NCBI GenBank assembly: GCA_963702995.1
Contig: OY969783.1
Span: 6,324,001 to 6,388,000 of the forward strand
DNA: 64,000 nucleotides
From: MFD04580-c1 sp963702995
GTDB taxonomy: Bacteria > Planctomycetota > Phycisphaerae > Tepidisphaerales > Tepidisphaeraceae
Direction of reading: 5' to 3'
How positions within the stretch are numbered: the stretch's first letter is position 1; every line of letters starts with the position of its first letter. A program made the translations under genes and the position numbers. The notes under the pieces are model-generated. The model saw only the letters and a program-made list of their open reading frames with translations, did not search any database and was not told where the DNA came from. Below, in pieces: positions 9,048 to 19,616 of this stretch.

Positions 9048-11491
9048 TCAGTTGACGTAGCGGAACTCGGCGGCGGCGAAGATCGCCTGGCAGAATTCGG
9101 CGACGGCGTCTTCAGTCCGCTTGGCCGCGGTGGCGCTGGGGCTCCCTTCGCGGGTGGCGGCGCTGATGAACGAAATCGCCCGGTTGCGCTCCGCCGGCGT
9201 CGGCGCACGCCCCAGGGCCAGCTTATAGATGCGGTCGATCCGAGCCGGCTCGGTCGCCTTCGCGTCGGCGAGGACCTTCTCGGCCAGGTGGTGCGATTCG
9301 GCGATCACGTTCTCGTTGTTCATCATGAACAGCGCCTGGGGGGCGACGGTGGTGACGTCGCGCTGGCCGCTGACCATGTCCGGATCGGCGACGTCGAAGA
9401 CTTCCAGCGCCTCGGGCATGAAGTTCCGGTAGATCGGGAGATAGACGCTTCGGTGCTTCCAGTCCTCCTGGAGCCCGCCGCCCATGCGCTCGGCGCGGAA
9501 GACTTCCCGAGGCGAGACGGAGAGGACCAGCGAACCGGTCGGCTGCGAGAGGTTCAGGTCGCCGCTGACCGCCATCATCGCGTCGCGGATCGCCTCGGCC
9601 TCCAGGCGGCGTTGACGCATGCGCCACAGGGTGTGATCGTCCGGGTCCACGGCGTACTTCGCCTTATCGAACGCGCTGCTCTGCTGGTAGGCGGAGGTGA
9701 GCATCACTTCGCGAATCAACTTCTTGACCGACCAGCCGTTCTCCACCACGCGGGCGGCGAGGTAATCGAGGAGCTCGGGGTGCGTGGGGCGGTCGCCCAT
9801 CTCGCCGAAGTTATCGACGGTGCGGACAATCCCTTCGCCAAACAGGTGCGCCCAGACCCGGTTGGCCAGGACGCGGGGGGTCAGCGGGTTGTCGGAACGG
9901 GTGACCCACCTCGCCAGTTCGAGGCGGCCGCTGTGGGCGGGATCGACTGACGGCGGCGTCCCCATCGCCGGGATTGACAGGAACCCGCGCGGGGCGACCG
10001 GGCCCATATTTTCCAGCTCACCGCGGCCGAGGATGTGCATGTCGGCCGGGTAGCCCTCTTCAACGCCCATCGCCAGCCGGGCATTGACGGAGGGGGCCGG
10101 CGTCTGCGCGATCCGCCGCAGCGACGCCTGGAGTGCGGCCATCGCGGCCGCCGGGCTTCGGGTGGCCTGCGCCTTTCGCAGCAGGGCGGTGGCCTCGTTC
10201 TCCTGCTCGTCGTCGCTCAGGGCGAACGTGGCATTGGGGTCGTGATAGCCGCTTAGCTTCATGAATTGATCGGGCCCGATCAGGTTGCCGCCGATCTTGA
10301 ATCGATTCAGGCCCGAGTAGGTGTTGGTGCTCCGGAAGATGCCGGCGAGGGAGTAATACTCTTTGGTCGGGATCGGGTCGAACTTGTGATCGTGGCAGCG
10401 GGCGCAGGCAATCGTCATCCCCAGGAGCGCCCGGCCGGTGACGTCAATCTGCTCGTCAATGTTGTTGAGCGTGTACTGCTGGAGGTTCTTTTCATTCAGA
10501 TCACGCGTCCCCAGGCACAGAAAGCCGGTGGCGATCCGAAGCTGATCCCGCTCCGCCGGTGTGGACGCCGGGAGCAGATCGCCCGCCAATTGCTCGGTGA
10601 CGAACCGGTCGAATGGCTCGTCGCGGTTGAAGGCATCAATAACGTAATCGCGGTAGCGCCAGGCGAAATAGTAGGGGAAGTTGCGGGTCATCCCGCACGA
10701 CTCGGCATAGCGGGCGACGTCCAGCCAGTGACGGCCCCAGCGTTCGCCGAACCGGGGCGAGGCGAGCAGGCGATCGACGACGTGCTCGAAGGCCGATGCC
10801 GAACCATCCTGGGAAAACGCTTCGACCTCTGACGGCGTGGGGGGAAGGCCGGTCAGGTCGAACGTCGCCCGGCGGATGAGCGTGAGCTTATCGGCGGCGG
10901 CGGACGGCTTGAGCCCCTTTTGTTCGAGCTTGGCGAGCACGAAACGGTCAATGTCGCCGCGGCTCCATAATGTCTCCTTGGTCAGCGGCGGGGCGGCTTT
11001 GCGAATCGGCTGCCAGGACCAGAGCGCCTGGCGACGGCGGTCGAACTCCGCGGTGTTGTCCACGACGACCGGCGCGGGCCGGAACCAGTCACGCCGGCCG
11101 GCCAGGGCGCGCCCATCTTGACCCACTGCGTCAGGTCAGCGACGACGGCCTCTGAGAGCTTTTCCTTCGGCGGCATCGCGGTGTCGGGGTCCACGCGATG
11201 GATCGCCTTGACCAGCAGGCTCTTATCGACATTGCCGGGGATGACGGCCGGGCCGCTGTCGCCGCCCTTCAACGCGCCGTCCCTGGAATCGAGAAGAAGG
11301 CCACCCTTGACCTTGGAGGAGGTCGAACTATGGCATTTGTAACAGCTTGCGGAAAGGACCGGCCGCACTTTCGTCTCGAAGAACTCGATCCCCGCGGGAT
11401 CGGTGGCGGCCGCCACGTCGGCCCGCGCCGTGGTCGGAGCGATCGCGAGCGTCGCCAGCACAAATGGCAGAAGGAACCGGCGCGGCCGCAC
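9048..11491 (-). CDS. Planctomycete cytochrome protein (PSCyt1-DUF1549-DUF1553), one frameshift
   Basis: A large secreted protein of the type found in many copies in Planctomycetota and Verrucomicrobiota. GTG 11491 gives a hydrophobic signal (FLLPFVLATLAIAPTTARAD); after it comes a PSCyt1 cytochrome-like domain with the heme motif CYKCH. The second part holds DUF1549 (RATFDLTGLPPTPSEVEAF, HWLDVARYAES, IACARCHDHKFDPI with a second CxxCH) and DUF1553 (LARWVTRSDNPLTPRVLANR, QALFMMNNE). The two parts are in different frames: the first reads to VKMGAPWPAG near 11100 and the second picks up at RRDWFRP, so a one-base indel in the CCGGCCGGCC tract is likely. Function is unknown; the family is often linked to polysaccharide breakdown by gene context. 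Confidence 0.88.
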
Positions 11492-11608
11492 TGTTATGAA
11501 ATGGAGAAAAGCGCACCAACGAGCCGCGACCGCGAGGGAGCGGGCGGGGCCCCGGGGGAGCCCTTCAATCTCAAGCGTCGTGTCCTCGTGGCCCAACCGC
11601 TCCCTGAC

Positions 11609-11706
11609 CAGACTGTCGAAAAACCCGCAAAACGGCGAAGAATTCCTCGTTTTTCGCTCAAAAGCGGCGGTCGTTAGGTCGCTGTCACGAGTTTTCCGAC
11701 AGTCTG
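11609..11706. repeat. Inverted repeat, CAGACTGTCG arms
   Basis: CAGACTGTCGAAAAACCCG at 11609-11627 is mirrored by 11688-11706 (reverse complement CAGACTGTCGGAAAACTCG): 17 of 19 bases agree, with about 60 bp between. It lies upstream of the cytochrome protein start at 11491, so it supports starting that gene at 11491 rather than at the longest possible frame. One copy only in this window. Confidence 0.75.
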
Positions 11707-11922
11707 TGACGGTCGCGGCTCGCGAATACCCGGCCTCGCCTCCGGCGATCGGCCGGGCCAGGGGAATCGGCTTTTCATAGCGAGTGCTCCAAGGCGACCT
11801 ACGGTTTGACGTCCGACGAACATGCGTTGGATCGGTCAACCCGGGTTCCGCGGGCCAATGACTTGCCCGGCCACCTATGGAGAACGTCGCAACGGCCCAA
11901 CTATTTCACCCAAGCCTCGCGA

Positions 11923-14917
11923 TCAGGCAGCCCGCTTCGCCGGCGCGGTCGCCGGGGCCGGAACCACGCCGGGGCCGCTCGGCTGGCTTGGGGACGTTGA
12001 CGGGGCGGAGCGAAGCAGGTCCCCGTCGGCAGGGGCGCCCTCGCCGCGACGGGACGGCATCGGGATCACCTCGACAGGGCCCAAGGCCTTCAACTGATCT
12101 TTCACCTTGTCGGCCGGGGCGACGATGATGAACGTCATGTGTCCGGCGTCCACATACTTGCGCATGACTTCGCGAACCTGATCGGCCGTCACCGCCCCGA
12201 CCCGCCGCGGGTAGTTGTCGTAGTAATCGATCGGGTAATCGTTCAGGATCTGCTCGATCCGGCGGCCGGCCTGCTGGGCGATCGTCTGGGCGTCCATCAC
12301 CATGCCGCCGGCGACGCGGCTCTTCGCCTCGGCCAGCTCCGTCGGGCTGACCTCATCCGTCCGCATGTCGTTGAAAACCTTCAGCATTGCTTCGATCGCG
12401 GCCCCGGCGGTCTCGGGGTTGGTATCGACCGACCCGCTGAACTCGCCCCCGTGGCGGCCGGGGCGGAAGTAGGCATAGCAGCCGTAGGTCAACCCCTTCT
12501 CAGCCCGGACGTAACGGTTCAGACGCGACTCGATCCCCGCCGAAAGGATCTGTCCGGCAACGCTGCCCGGGGAACTTGTCGTCGGTGCGGATGTCGTACG
12601 CCCGCAGGCCCAGACGGATGGTCGCCTGCTTCCCTTCAGGGTTGTCCACCAACACGACGCGGCCGGGCATCGCCCCTTTCGCGCCACTGTAGTCCGCGGC
12701 CGGGGCCTGGCCCGGTCGTGCGAACCCTTGGAGCAGCTTGGCCGCCATCTCCGCACCACGCTCGGGAGTGATGTCGCCGCTGATGACCAGGGTCGCATTT
12801 TCTGGTCGATAGACCACTTCATACCAGTGCTTCACGTCGTCCAGCGTGATCGACTGAAGGCTTTGCGGCGTGGTCAGGCGCCCTTGCGGCGAGGAGGGGT
12901 AGAGGGCGTGGCTGTATTCTCGCTCGGCGACCGTCGCCGGCTGGGAGAGGCCTTGCATCAGGCCGCCGGCCGTCTGGGCTTTGAGCTTCTCGAACTCGGC
13001 GGCCGGGAAGTCGGGGCGGGTCAGGACGACATTGGCGCGGTCGATGGCGTAGTCGATCTGGTCGGCCGAGCAGGCCCCGCCGATCCGGGTGATGTCGCCG
13101 CCGTCGCCCACTTCGATGCTGATGCCGCGGGATTCCAGGTCGCCCGAGAAGTCGAGGAACGGGGCCCCGGCCGACCCGCGGCGCATCATCCCCGCCGTCA
13201 TCGAAGCCAGGCCTTCCTTCCCGTGCGGCTCGGCATCGCCGCCGCCGCGGAGCACCAGCGAAAAGTTCACCAGCGGAAGACGGTGGTCGGGCATCGTGAT
13301 GACCTGGACCGTCCCGACGTGCGTCTCCACACCTTTTTCGAACGTCACCTTCGCGGCGACGTTGTTCATCGGAGGCTCGGTCGGGTAGCCGGGCGGGAAC
13401 TCGTGAACGCGCGGCTCGATCGGCTTCTCGGATTGGACGACGGGAGCGTTTTTTGTCTCTTCGGCCTTGGCGGCCGCGGCGGCGGCCTGGGTGGCGGCGG
13501 CCTTGCGGGCGTTGGCGCCGGTCGGATCAGGGCGGTAGTGGACAACCGTCAGCCGCTGCGGCGTCAGGTACTTTTGCGCGACGGCGCGGATGTCGGCGGG
13601 CGTCACCGCCAGGAGCTTGGGAAGCTCAACGTTGACGCGGCCGGCGTCGCGGCCGAACACTTCGGCCTCGCCGAGCTGCGTGGCGATCTGGGTGCAGGTC
13701 TCGCGGCCGCGAATGATCGACTGTTTCGCCTCGGTCTTAACCTTCTCCAGCTCCTGCTCGGTCACGCCCTTGTCGGCGACTTCCTTCAGTGCGGCGAGCA
13801 GGCCCGCTTCGACCTTGTCAGGGTCCTTGCCAGGCTGGACGACCGCGTTGATGAGGAACAGGGAGAGATCTTCCAGCCGCTCGTCGCCCGCGCCGACATT
13901 GATGCAAGTCGGGCTGTCGCCGAGGACGAAGTCCCGGTCAAGGCGGCCGGTGCGACCGGAGCTTAGAATGTCGCCCAGGAGGTCCAGGGCGTAATGGTCG
14001 TCCGAGACGTAATCGGTCGTCTTGAACCCCAGGTAGATGTTGGTCAGGGGGACGCTCGGCTTGTAGACGATCAGCCGGCGCGATTCGGTCTGCTCCGGCT
14101 CTTTGGGGATCTGCCGGTCAAGCTCAGAGCCCCGCGGCATCCAGCCAAAATACTTCCGAACCCATTCTTTGGCCTTGGCGGTGTCGATGTCGCCGGCGAG
14201 GATCAGGCAGGCGTTGTTCGGGACGTAATACTTGTTGAAAAATTCCTGCAGTTCGCTGCTGCGGGCCTGGCGGAGCTGATCCATATCGCCGATCGGCGTC
14301 CATCGATAACTGTGGGCGGTGTAGGCGGTCCTCAGGAAATCCTGGAAGAGGCTCCCCAGCGGCTGATTGCCATACCGCATGCGCCACTCTTCGCTGACGA
14401 CCTTGCGCTCGGTCTGGAAGATGGTGTCGGAAACCTTGAAGCTGGCCATCCGGTCGGCCTCAAGGTAGAGCGCCATCTCGGTGCTGCTGCTGGGGAGGGT
14501 GTTGACGTAGGTCGTCTGGTCGAAGCTGGTGAACGCGTTGGAGTTCCCGCCGACCACGCCGATCAGCTTCATGTGCTGCTCGGGGGCGATGTGCGCCGAC
14601 CCGCGGAACATCATGTGCTCGAACATGTGGGCAAAGCCCTGCCGATCGGGCCGCTCGTCGCGGCTGCCGACGTGATACAGCACCCGGACGTGGACGACCG
14701 GCGCCGTATGCAGCGGGGCGTATATAACGTCGAGCCCGTTGGGGAGCGTCTCCTTCTCAAACTCGATCCTCGCCAGGTCATCGCGAAGAGCGGGGGCGGC
14801 GGGCGACGCGGGGCTTTCGGCGCGAGCGATGCGGGCCAGGCCCGGCTTCAGGAGCGTGCATCCGATCAAGAACGTGGTGACAAGGGTGGGCGCGGTAAGG
14901 GAGCGGCATTGGCGCAT
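11923..14917 (-). CDS. M16 family zinc peptidase, two M16 halves, one frameshift
   Basis: Pitrilysin/processing-peptidase-like protein of about 1,000 residues with an N-terminal hydrophobic signal (VTTFLIGCTLL; could be lipidated). The first M16 half carries the zinc motif HxxEH as H97-M-F-E100-H101 and the downstream helix TERKVVSEEWRMRY that supplies the third ligand. The second half (from about residue 490) lacks HxxEH, as expected for the inactive partner half, and ends in a Pro/Ala-rich tail. The frame changes near 12566: TTCCCCGGGCAGC should read one C shorter to give DKFPGSVAGQILSAG, the usual sequence, so an extra C in a C-run is likely. Alone on the minus strand. The family degrades or processes peptides; the substrate is unknown. 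Confidence 0.87.
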
Positions 14918-15241
14918 TCGGTCCTCCAGGAGGCACAGAGGCAGTGGAGCGGGGCGGCGCGGGCAGCGACTCGAGTCGCTCGGCCGGGCGGCGGCCGGAT
15001 TCTAGCCCGTACAGACAAGTGGCGGGAAGCGCGGCGTTCCTTGAAAGCTCGCCCAAGCTCCGTCTCGTCGTGCCGCCGGCCGCATTGAATCTGACGGACG
15101 ATTCCCGATAATCGAACCGTCGCCGGCAAATGCGGGTAGTGTGCGGGCGCCTGGCGGGGCGGCGCAAGCCCGTCGCCGCTCGTAAGGCGTTCAGGCCGGC
15201 CGACGGGCCCGTTGTCGAGTCTCGGAAAGGATTCAACCAGC
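14918..15241. other. Divergent intergenic gap between M16 peptidase and mdh
   Basis: About 320 bp between two genes pointing away from each other, so it should hold both promoters. I see no clear -35/-10 pair, no repeat-family arm and no supportable small gene. Before the mdh ATG at 15242 there is GGAAAGGATT, a weak ribosome-binding match. Confidence 0.5.
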
Positions 15242-16189
15242 ATGCGCAGGGCGAAGATCACGATCGTTGGGGCCGGGAATGTCGGGGCCACCTGTGCCCA
15301 CTGGGCCGCCAGCAAGGAGCTGGGCGACATCGTCCTGGTGGATATCCCCGAGATCAACGGCCAACCGAATACGGCCCCGATGGGCAAGGCGCTGGACCTG
15401 TTTGAAAGCTCGCCGGTTGAAGGGTTCGACGCCAACATCATCGGCGCGACGAACTACGAGCCGACCAAGGGGAGCGACGTCGTCATCATCACCGCCGGCC
15501 TGCCGCGCAAGCCGGGCATGAGCCGCGACGACCTGATCGCCGTCAACACCAAGATCGTGAAGGAAGTGGCGGAGAACGTCTCCCGCCACTCACCCGAAGC
15601 AGTCATGATCGTCGTCAGCAACCCGCTGGACGCGATGGTCTATGTCGCCTGGAAGGCCTCCGGCTTCCCGACCAAGCGCATCCTGGGGCAGGCGGGCGTG
15701 CTCGATACGGCGCGCTATCGCAGCTTCCTGGCGATGGAGATCGGCTGCAGCGTGGAAGACGTGCAAGCGCTGCTCCTCGGCGGGCACGGGGACGACATGG
15801 TACCGCTGCCGCGCTACACGTTCGCCGGCGGCATCCCGATCACGCAGCTCGTCAAGCCGGAGCGGCTGGAAGAAATCGTCAAGCGAGCAAGGGCCGGCGG
15901 AGCCGAGATCGTGGGCTTGCTGAAGACGGGGAGCGCGTATTACGCCCCGGCGGCCGCCACCATCCAGATGGCCGAATCGATCATCCGCGACAAAAAGCGA
16001 ATCCTCCCCTGCGCGGTCTACTGCGACAAGGAATACGGGGTCGGCGGGTATTTTGTGGGCGTCCCGGCGGTGCTGGGCTCCGAAGGCGTCGAGCGGATCA
16101 TCGAGGTCGAACTCGACCCCAACGAACGGGCCATGCTGAACACCAGCGTGAGCCACGTGAAGGAACTGGTGGCGGCCGTCAAGATCTGA
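15242..16189 (+). CDS. mdh: Malate dehydrogenase (LDH-like type)
   Basis: NAD-dependent oxidation of malate to oxaloacetate in the TCA cycle. The start ATG 15242 is chosen because the mature-type N-terminus MRRAKITIVGAGNVG begins there, with the Rossmann GxGxxG at residues 10-15. The substrate loop shows GLPRKPGMSRDDL (two catalytic arginines), VVSNPLDAMVY precedes the third arginine region, and LLGGHGDDMVPLPRY has the catalytic histidine. About 315 residues, normal for the family. The arginine-rich loop RKPGMSR favours malate over lactate dehydrogenase. It stands alone on the plus strand. Confidence 0.95.
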   Translation: MRRAKITIVGAGNVGATCAHWAASKELGDIVLVDIPEINGQPNTAPMGKALDLFESSPVEGFDANIIGATNYEPTKGSDVVIITAGLPRKPGMSRDDLIAVNTKIVKEVAENVSRHSPEAVMIVVSNPLDAMVYVAWKASGFPTKRILGQAGVLDTARYRSFLAMEIGCSVEDVQALLLGGHGDDMVPLPRYTFAGGIPITQLVKPERLEEIVKRARAGGAEIVGLLKTGSAYYAPAAATIQMAESIIRDKKRILPCAVYCDKEYGVGGYFVGVPAVLGSEGVERIIEVELDPNERAMLNTSVSHVKELVAAVKI

Positions 16190-16505
16190 CCCCCGCTCGA
16201 CCGATTCATCCAATAAGCATCGCACCCCACGGCGGCGATGCACCCCGGTTGAGCGAGCCCCATTTGCTTTCCGGTGCCGAGGGACGGCGAACGGCCCGTG
16301 ATGCGGGCATTCGCCGGTCAGCGAAGGGCGTACGGGGGTCGGGCTGTTCTGGGAGAGGCGCATGAACGGAGCTTTCGGGACGGTGCGTTGGCCTCGCCCG
16401 GGGGCGGTCCGCCCGGCGGGCGGCACCCTGCCGACGAGCCTCGGCGCAGCAACCGGCCCGGCCGCACCTGGCGCTCGGTCTTCCAGCCCGGCGGGCGGCG
16501 GAGCG
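16190..16505. other. Gap between mdh and the lipoprotein gene
   Basis: About 316 bp. A longer reading frame for the next gene extends back to 16362, but the sequence there is low-complexity (Gly/Pro/Ala) and the lipoprotein signal begins at 16506. No palindrome, RNA gene or clear promoter was seen. Confidence 0.45.
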
Positions 16506-18344
16506 ATGGCAAGACGCGCCGGCCTCGGCGCGGTCCTGGTCGCTCTGGCGGCCGTCGGCTGTGCCCCGCAGGCCCACATGCTCCCCGCGGGCGAGCAGCA
16601 CATCATCGACCGCCAAAACGTCGAATTCCCAACCGCCACCGAACTTCGGCCGTACATCCGCAACCTGACCGCGCCCACCGCCTTCACCTTTGATGCCGAC
16701 GGGAACACCATCGTCGTCGAAGGGGGCATCGGAGACTACGACCCGTCGATCATCGGCTTCAAGCCGGATGGGACGAAGTTCAACATTTATCCGTACGGCT
16801 CGCAATACCTGGAGCTGGGGGCGAAGCGGTTCAGGATCTACGGCCCCATTGGCGGCATCGTGGTCTACCAGGGGAAGATCTTCGTCTCCCACCGCGACGA
16901 GAACGACTACGGCGTGATCACCGCGCTCGACTTCTACGGCGGGCACCGCACGGTGGTCGCGGGGCTCCCGGCACAAGGGGAGAACGGCGTCACCCAGCTC
17001 GCCGTTGACGCGCGGAGCGGCCGGCTCTTCTTCGGGGTCGGCTCGGCCACCAATTCGGGCGTCGTCGGCCTCGACGACTGGGTGATCGGGTGGGTGCAGA
17101 GGCACCCCGACGTCTGCGATCACCTCGGCCGTGACAACGTTCGCCTGCGCGGCCCACGGTTCACCTCGACGGACCCTTCGGCAATGGGGTTGAGCCCCGA
17201 GCTGACGACAACCAGCCCCCTCCAGCCGTTCAGCGTCAGCAACAAGACATTAATCAAGAAGGGGGGCGAGAAGCCGAACGCATGCATCTGCTCGGTCCCG
17301 CTGACCGGCGGCCCGATCAAGGTGGAAGCGACAGGGTTCCACTACCCGCGCGGGCTCGCGTTCAACGAGTACGGGCTCTATTTCACCAACGACGGCATGG
17401 AGATGCGGGGCACGCGCCCCATCCAGGACGACCCGGACACCGTCACCAAGCTCATCCCCAACACCCATGGCGGATGGCCCGACAACTCCACGACGCTGGA
17501 GCCGGTCACGCTCCAGAAGTATCAGCCGCCGCTCGAGTACGTCATTCGATCGGGCTACCCGGACATCGGCCTCGTGATCGACGAGGCGGCGAGCAATCTC
17601 GTGACGCCGTCGGCGGATGTGCTGATCCAGGGGACATTCCCCTCCCAGTCCGGGGCGGCGGGGATCGCGTTCGTGCCCGACGACAGCCCGTTTGTGGAGC
17701 TGCGGGGCCACGCGATCGTCGCGCTCTCGGGAGATCGCGCGCCCTTTGCGACCAGCGGGCGGCCGCTGGCTCACACCGTCGGCTACAAGGTCGCAGTCGT
17801 GAACATGGGCCGCCAGAAGGTTTCGGACCTCATCCGCAACACCGAGGACCGGCCGGCGAGCAAGATCAACGGCCACTCTGAAGACCTGCTGGAGCGGCCG
17901 ATCGATATCAAGATCGGGCCGGACAAGGCGGTGTACGTCCTGGACCTGGGCCGCATGGAAATGAAGGACGGGAAACCGCGCGTCGAGCGCCGCACGGGGC
18001 AGATCTTCCGGCTTCGGGCCGTCCCCGCGGCCCAGCCGGCCGACGCGATGCCTCCGGCGCCCATGCCGCCCGCGCCGATTCCGCCTACGCCGATTCCGGC
18101 CATGCCCGTGCCCGTCGCGCCAGCGCCGGCCGGCGCCACGCCGCCGCCAGCCGACTCCGGGGCGGCCGCCCCGAGCCCGTCAGCGCCGTTGGTCGCGCCG
18201 CGGGGGGTGGAGATCGCTCCGATGCCCGAGCCGCCGGTCGTTCCCGCGCCGGTCGCCCCCGCGCCGGTTGCCCCCGCGCCGGCCCCGGATCTTCAGCCCG
18301 TGCCGGCCGCCACGCAGCCCGCGCCGATGTCGTCGCCCTCTTAA
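16506..18344 (+). CDS. Predicted lipoprotein with beta-propeller (NHL/sorbosone dehydrogenase-like) and Pro/Ala tail
   Basis: Start ATG 16506 gives a lipoprotein signal MARRAGLGAVLVALAAVGC with the lipid-bearing Cys at residue 19. The body shows spaced repeats of the kind FTFDADGNTIVVEGG, GGIVVYQGKIFVSHRD, YPRGLAFNEYGLYFTNDG and IKIGPDKAVYVLDLG, which resemble blades of a six-bladed propeller related to glucose/sorbosone dehydrogenases and PQQ-type proteins; no cofactor ligand can be assigned. The last ~110 residues are a Pro/Ala-rich low-complexity tail (PAPVAPAPVAPAPAP), which may span or bind the cell wall. Substrate unknown. It is the only gene between mdh and rsmA on this strand. Confidence 0.7.
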   Translation: MARRAGLGAVLVALAAVGCAPQAHMLPAGEQHIIDRQNVEFPTATELRPYIRNLTAPTAFTFDADGNTIVVEGGIGDYDPSIIGFKPDGTKFNIYPYGSQYLELGAKRFRIYGPIGGIVVYQGKIFVSHRDENDYGVITALDFYGGHRTVVAGLPAQGENGVTQLAVDARSGRLFFGVGSATNSGVVGLDDWVIGWVQRHPDVCDHLGRDNVRLRGPRFTSTDPSAMGLSPELTTTSPLQPFSVSNKTLIKKGGEKPNACICSVPLTGGPIKVEATGFHYPRGLAFNEYGLYFTNDGMEMRGTRPIQDDPDTVTKLIPNTHGGWPDNSTTLEPVTLQKYQPPLEYVIRSGYPDIGLVIDEAASNLVTPSADVLIQGTFPSQSGAAGIAFVPDDSPFVELRGHAIVALSGDRAPFATSGRPLAHTVGYKVAVVNMGRQKVSDLIRNTEDRPASKINGHSEDLLERPIDIKIGPDKAVYVLDLGRMEMKDGKPRVERRTGQIFRLRAVPAAQPADAMPPAPMPPAPIPPTPIPAMPVPVAPAPAGATPPPADSGAAAPSPSAPLVAPRGVEIAPMPEPPVVPAPVAPAPVAPAPAPDLQPVPAATQPAPMSSPS

Positions 18345-18410
18345 GTGTATGGACAGCCGCTCCGAGTGGGCCGTTCCAAGCAAACTTGCGGGTGCGCGGT
18401 GATCCATCCG

Positions 18411-18486
18411 AAGTGCCGCCGGTGCCCTCACCGGCGGGCCTTTTGTTCGGTCGGAAACACCGCCGGTGAGGGCACCGGCGGCACTT
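18411..18486. repeat. Inverted repeat, family C, copy 1 (GGTGCCCTCACCGG arms)
   Basis: The arm at 18411-18437 (AAGTGCCGCCGGTGCCCTC continuing ACCGGCGG) is matched exactly in reverse complement by 18460-18486, with a 22-base loop GCCTTTTGTTCGG and so on. Each arm also contains an internal near-palindrome, CCGGTG...CACCGG. The second copy of the family is at 53103-53175. It lies in the gap between the lipoprotein gene and rsmA. Confidence 0.88.
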
Positions 18487-18626
18487 TGATTTGCGAGCAC
18501 ACCCGCTGATTCAGATGGAGCGGCCCACTAGAGCCGCCTCGCTCCATTCGGTGGAGGCCGCGGCGACTCGTCCGACCGCGCCTCCGCCGCCCATGCCGCC
18601 CCACGCCTGATTGGACGCTTCCGCCC

Positions 18627-19498
18627 ATGGCCCAGACCAAGCAGCAGATCGTGGCCCTGCTCTCCTCCGCCGGGATGGAGCCGCGCCACCGGTTCGGGCA
18701 GAACTTCATGATCGACGGCAACCTGGTTCGTCTTGTCGCGGACGCCGGCATGATCGCACCGGGGGATTGCGTGATCGAGGTGGTGCCGGGACCGGCACGC
18801 TTACGGAAGAGCTGATGACGCGGGCGACGGGCACCGGCCGCGTCGTCGCGGTGGAGATCGATCGGGACCTGGCGGCGCTCCTGCGCCAGCGCCTCGGCTC
18901 GCGGCCGGAGTTCGAGCTGATTGAGGGGGACGCGCTGAACGGCAAGCACGCGTTGAACCCCAAGCTGCTCGCCCTCGTCCGGGAGTGTCGGGCGGCCGGG
19001 AAGGGCGCGAAGCTGGTCGCCAACCTCCCGTACAACATCGCATCGCCGTTGGTGATTGAACTGCTGATCGCGGGAGCCGCGACCCTGGCGTTCACGGTGC
19101 AGAAGGAAGTCGCCGACCGCCTCAAAGCGGCCGCCGGCTCGGACGATTATGGCCCGCTGTCGGTCATGGCCCAGCTTCTGGCGAAGGTGGAGGTCCTTCG
19201 GACGCTCCCGCCGCAGGCGTTCTGGCCCGCGCCGAAGATCGATTCATCGCTCGTCCGCATGACCCGGGACGATCGGCTCGAAAACGACGCCCTGGCTTTC
19301 GGCGGCTTTATCCATCAAATCTTTTCGTTCCGGCGCAAGACCCTTCGCAAAGCGCTCGCCCAAGCCGGATTCGACGCGGCCGCCGCACTTGATGTCACCG
19401 CGTTGGACGGAACGCTGAGGCCGGAGATCTTTAGCCCCGAGCAGTTCATCCGGCTCTATGCGGCGGTGCGGGAGCAACGGTCGCCGGACCAGCAATGA
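18627..19498 (+). CDS. rsmA: 16S rRNA dimethyladenosine transferase RsmA (KsgA), one frameshift
   Basis: SAM-dependent enzyme that dimethylates two adenines near the 3' end of 16S rRNA during small-subunit assembly. The start ATG 18627 gives MAQTKQQIVALLSSAG, then HRFGQNFMIDGNLV, the family's N-terminal signature. The SAM motif should be VIEVGxGxGTLTEEL, but the frame breaks in it near 18785: GTGGTGCCGGGACC lacks one G compared with GTGGGTGCCGGGACC. In the second frame TGTLTEELMTRA continues the motif, and ANLPYNIASPLV (the NLPY catalytic motif) and FRRKTLRKAL follow normally. The total of about 290 residues is usual. I regard it as one functional gene with a sequence error. Confidence 0.9.
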
Positions 19499-19574
19499 TG
19501 TTTGATTTGATGATCTCGCCCATGGGGACCGCATCGCCCGTTTTTGTCCATCCTGGAGGTCCACTTCGTAGCCG

Positions 19575-19599
19575 GTTACGGACCGCGGTGCGGTCCCTG
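19575..19599. repeat. Short palindrome, family D, copy 1 (GGACCGC/GCGGTCC)
   Basis: GGACCGCGGTGCGGTCC forms a short hairpin, flanked by GTTAC and CTG. The same 25-base pattern occurs in the opposite orientation at 55298-55321 (GTAAGGACCGCAGTGCGG read on the minus strand). It lies between rsmA and the convergent DUF4149 gene, where it could end transcription from either side. Confidence 0.7.
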
Positions 19600-19616
19600 C
19601 CGGAACGACTTGGAAA

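Noticed and set aside
8361..9950. 529-residue plus-strand frame over the DUF1501 and cytochrome genes
   Set aside because: It crosses two minus-strand genes and the repeat between them and has no recognisable domain.
11492..11839. N-terminal extension of the cytochrome gene to 11839
   Set aside because: It runs through the CAGACTGTCG inverted repeat and would bury the signal peptide that begins at 11491.
12728..13966. 412-residue plus-strand frame over the M16 gene
   Set aside because: Antisense shadow rich in Arg and Gly; the HxxEH zinc motif is on the minus strand.
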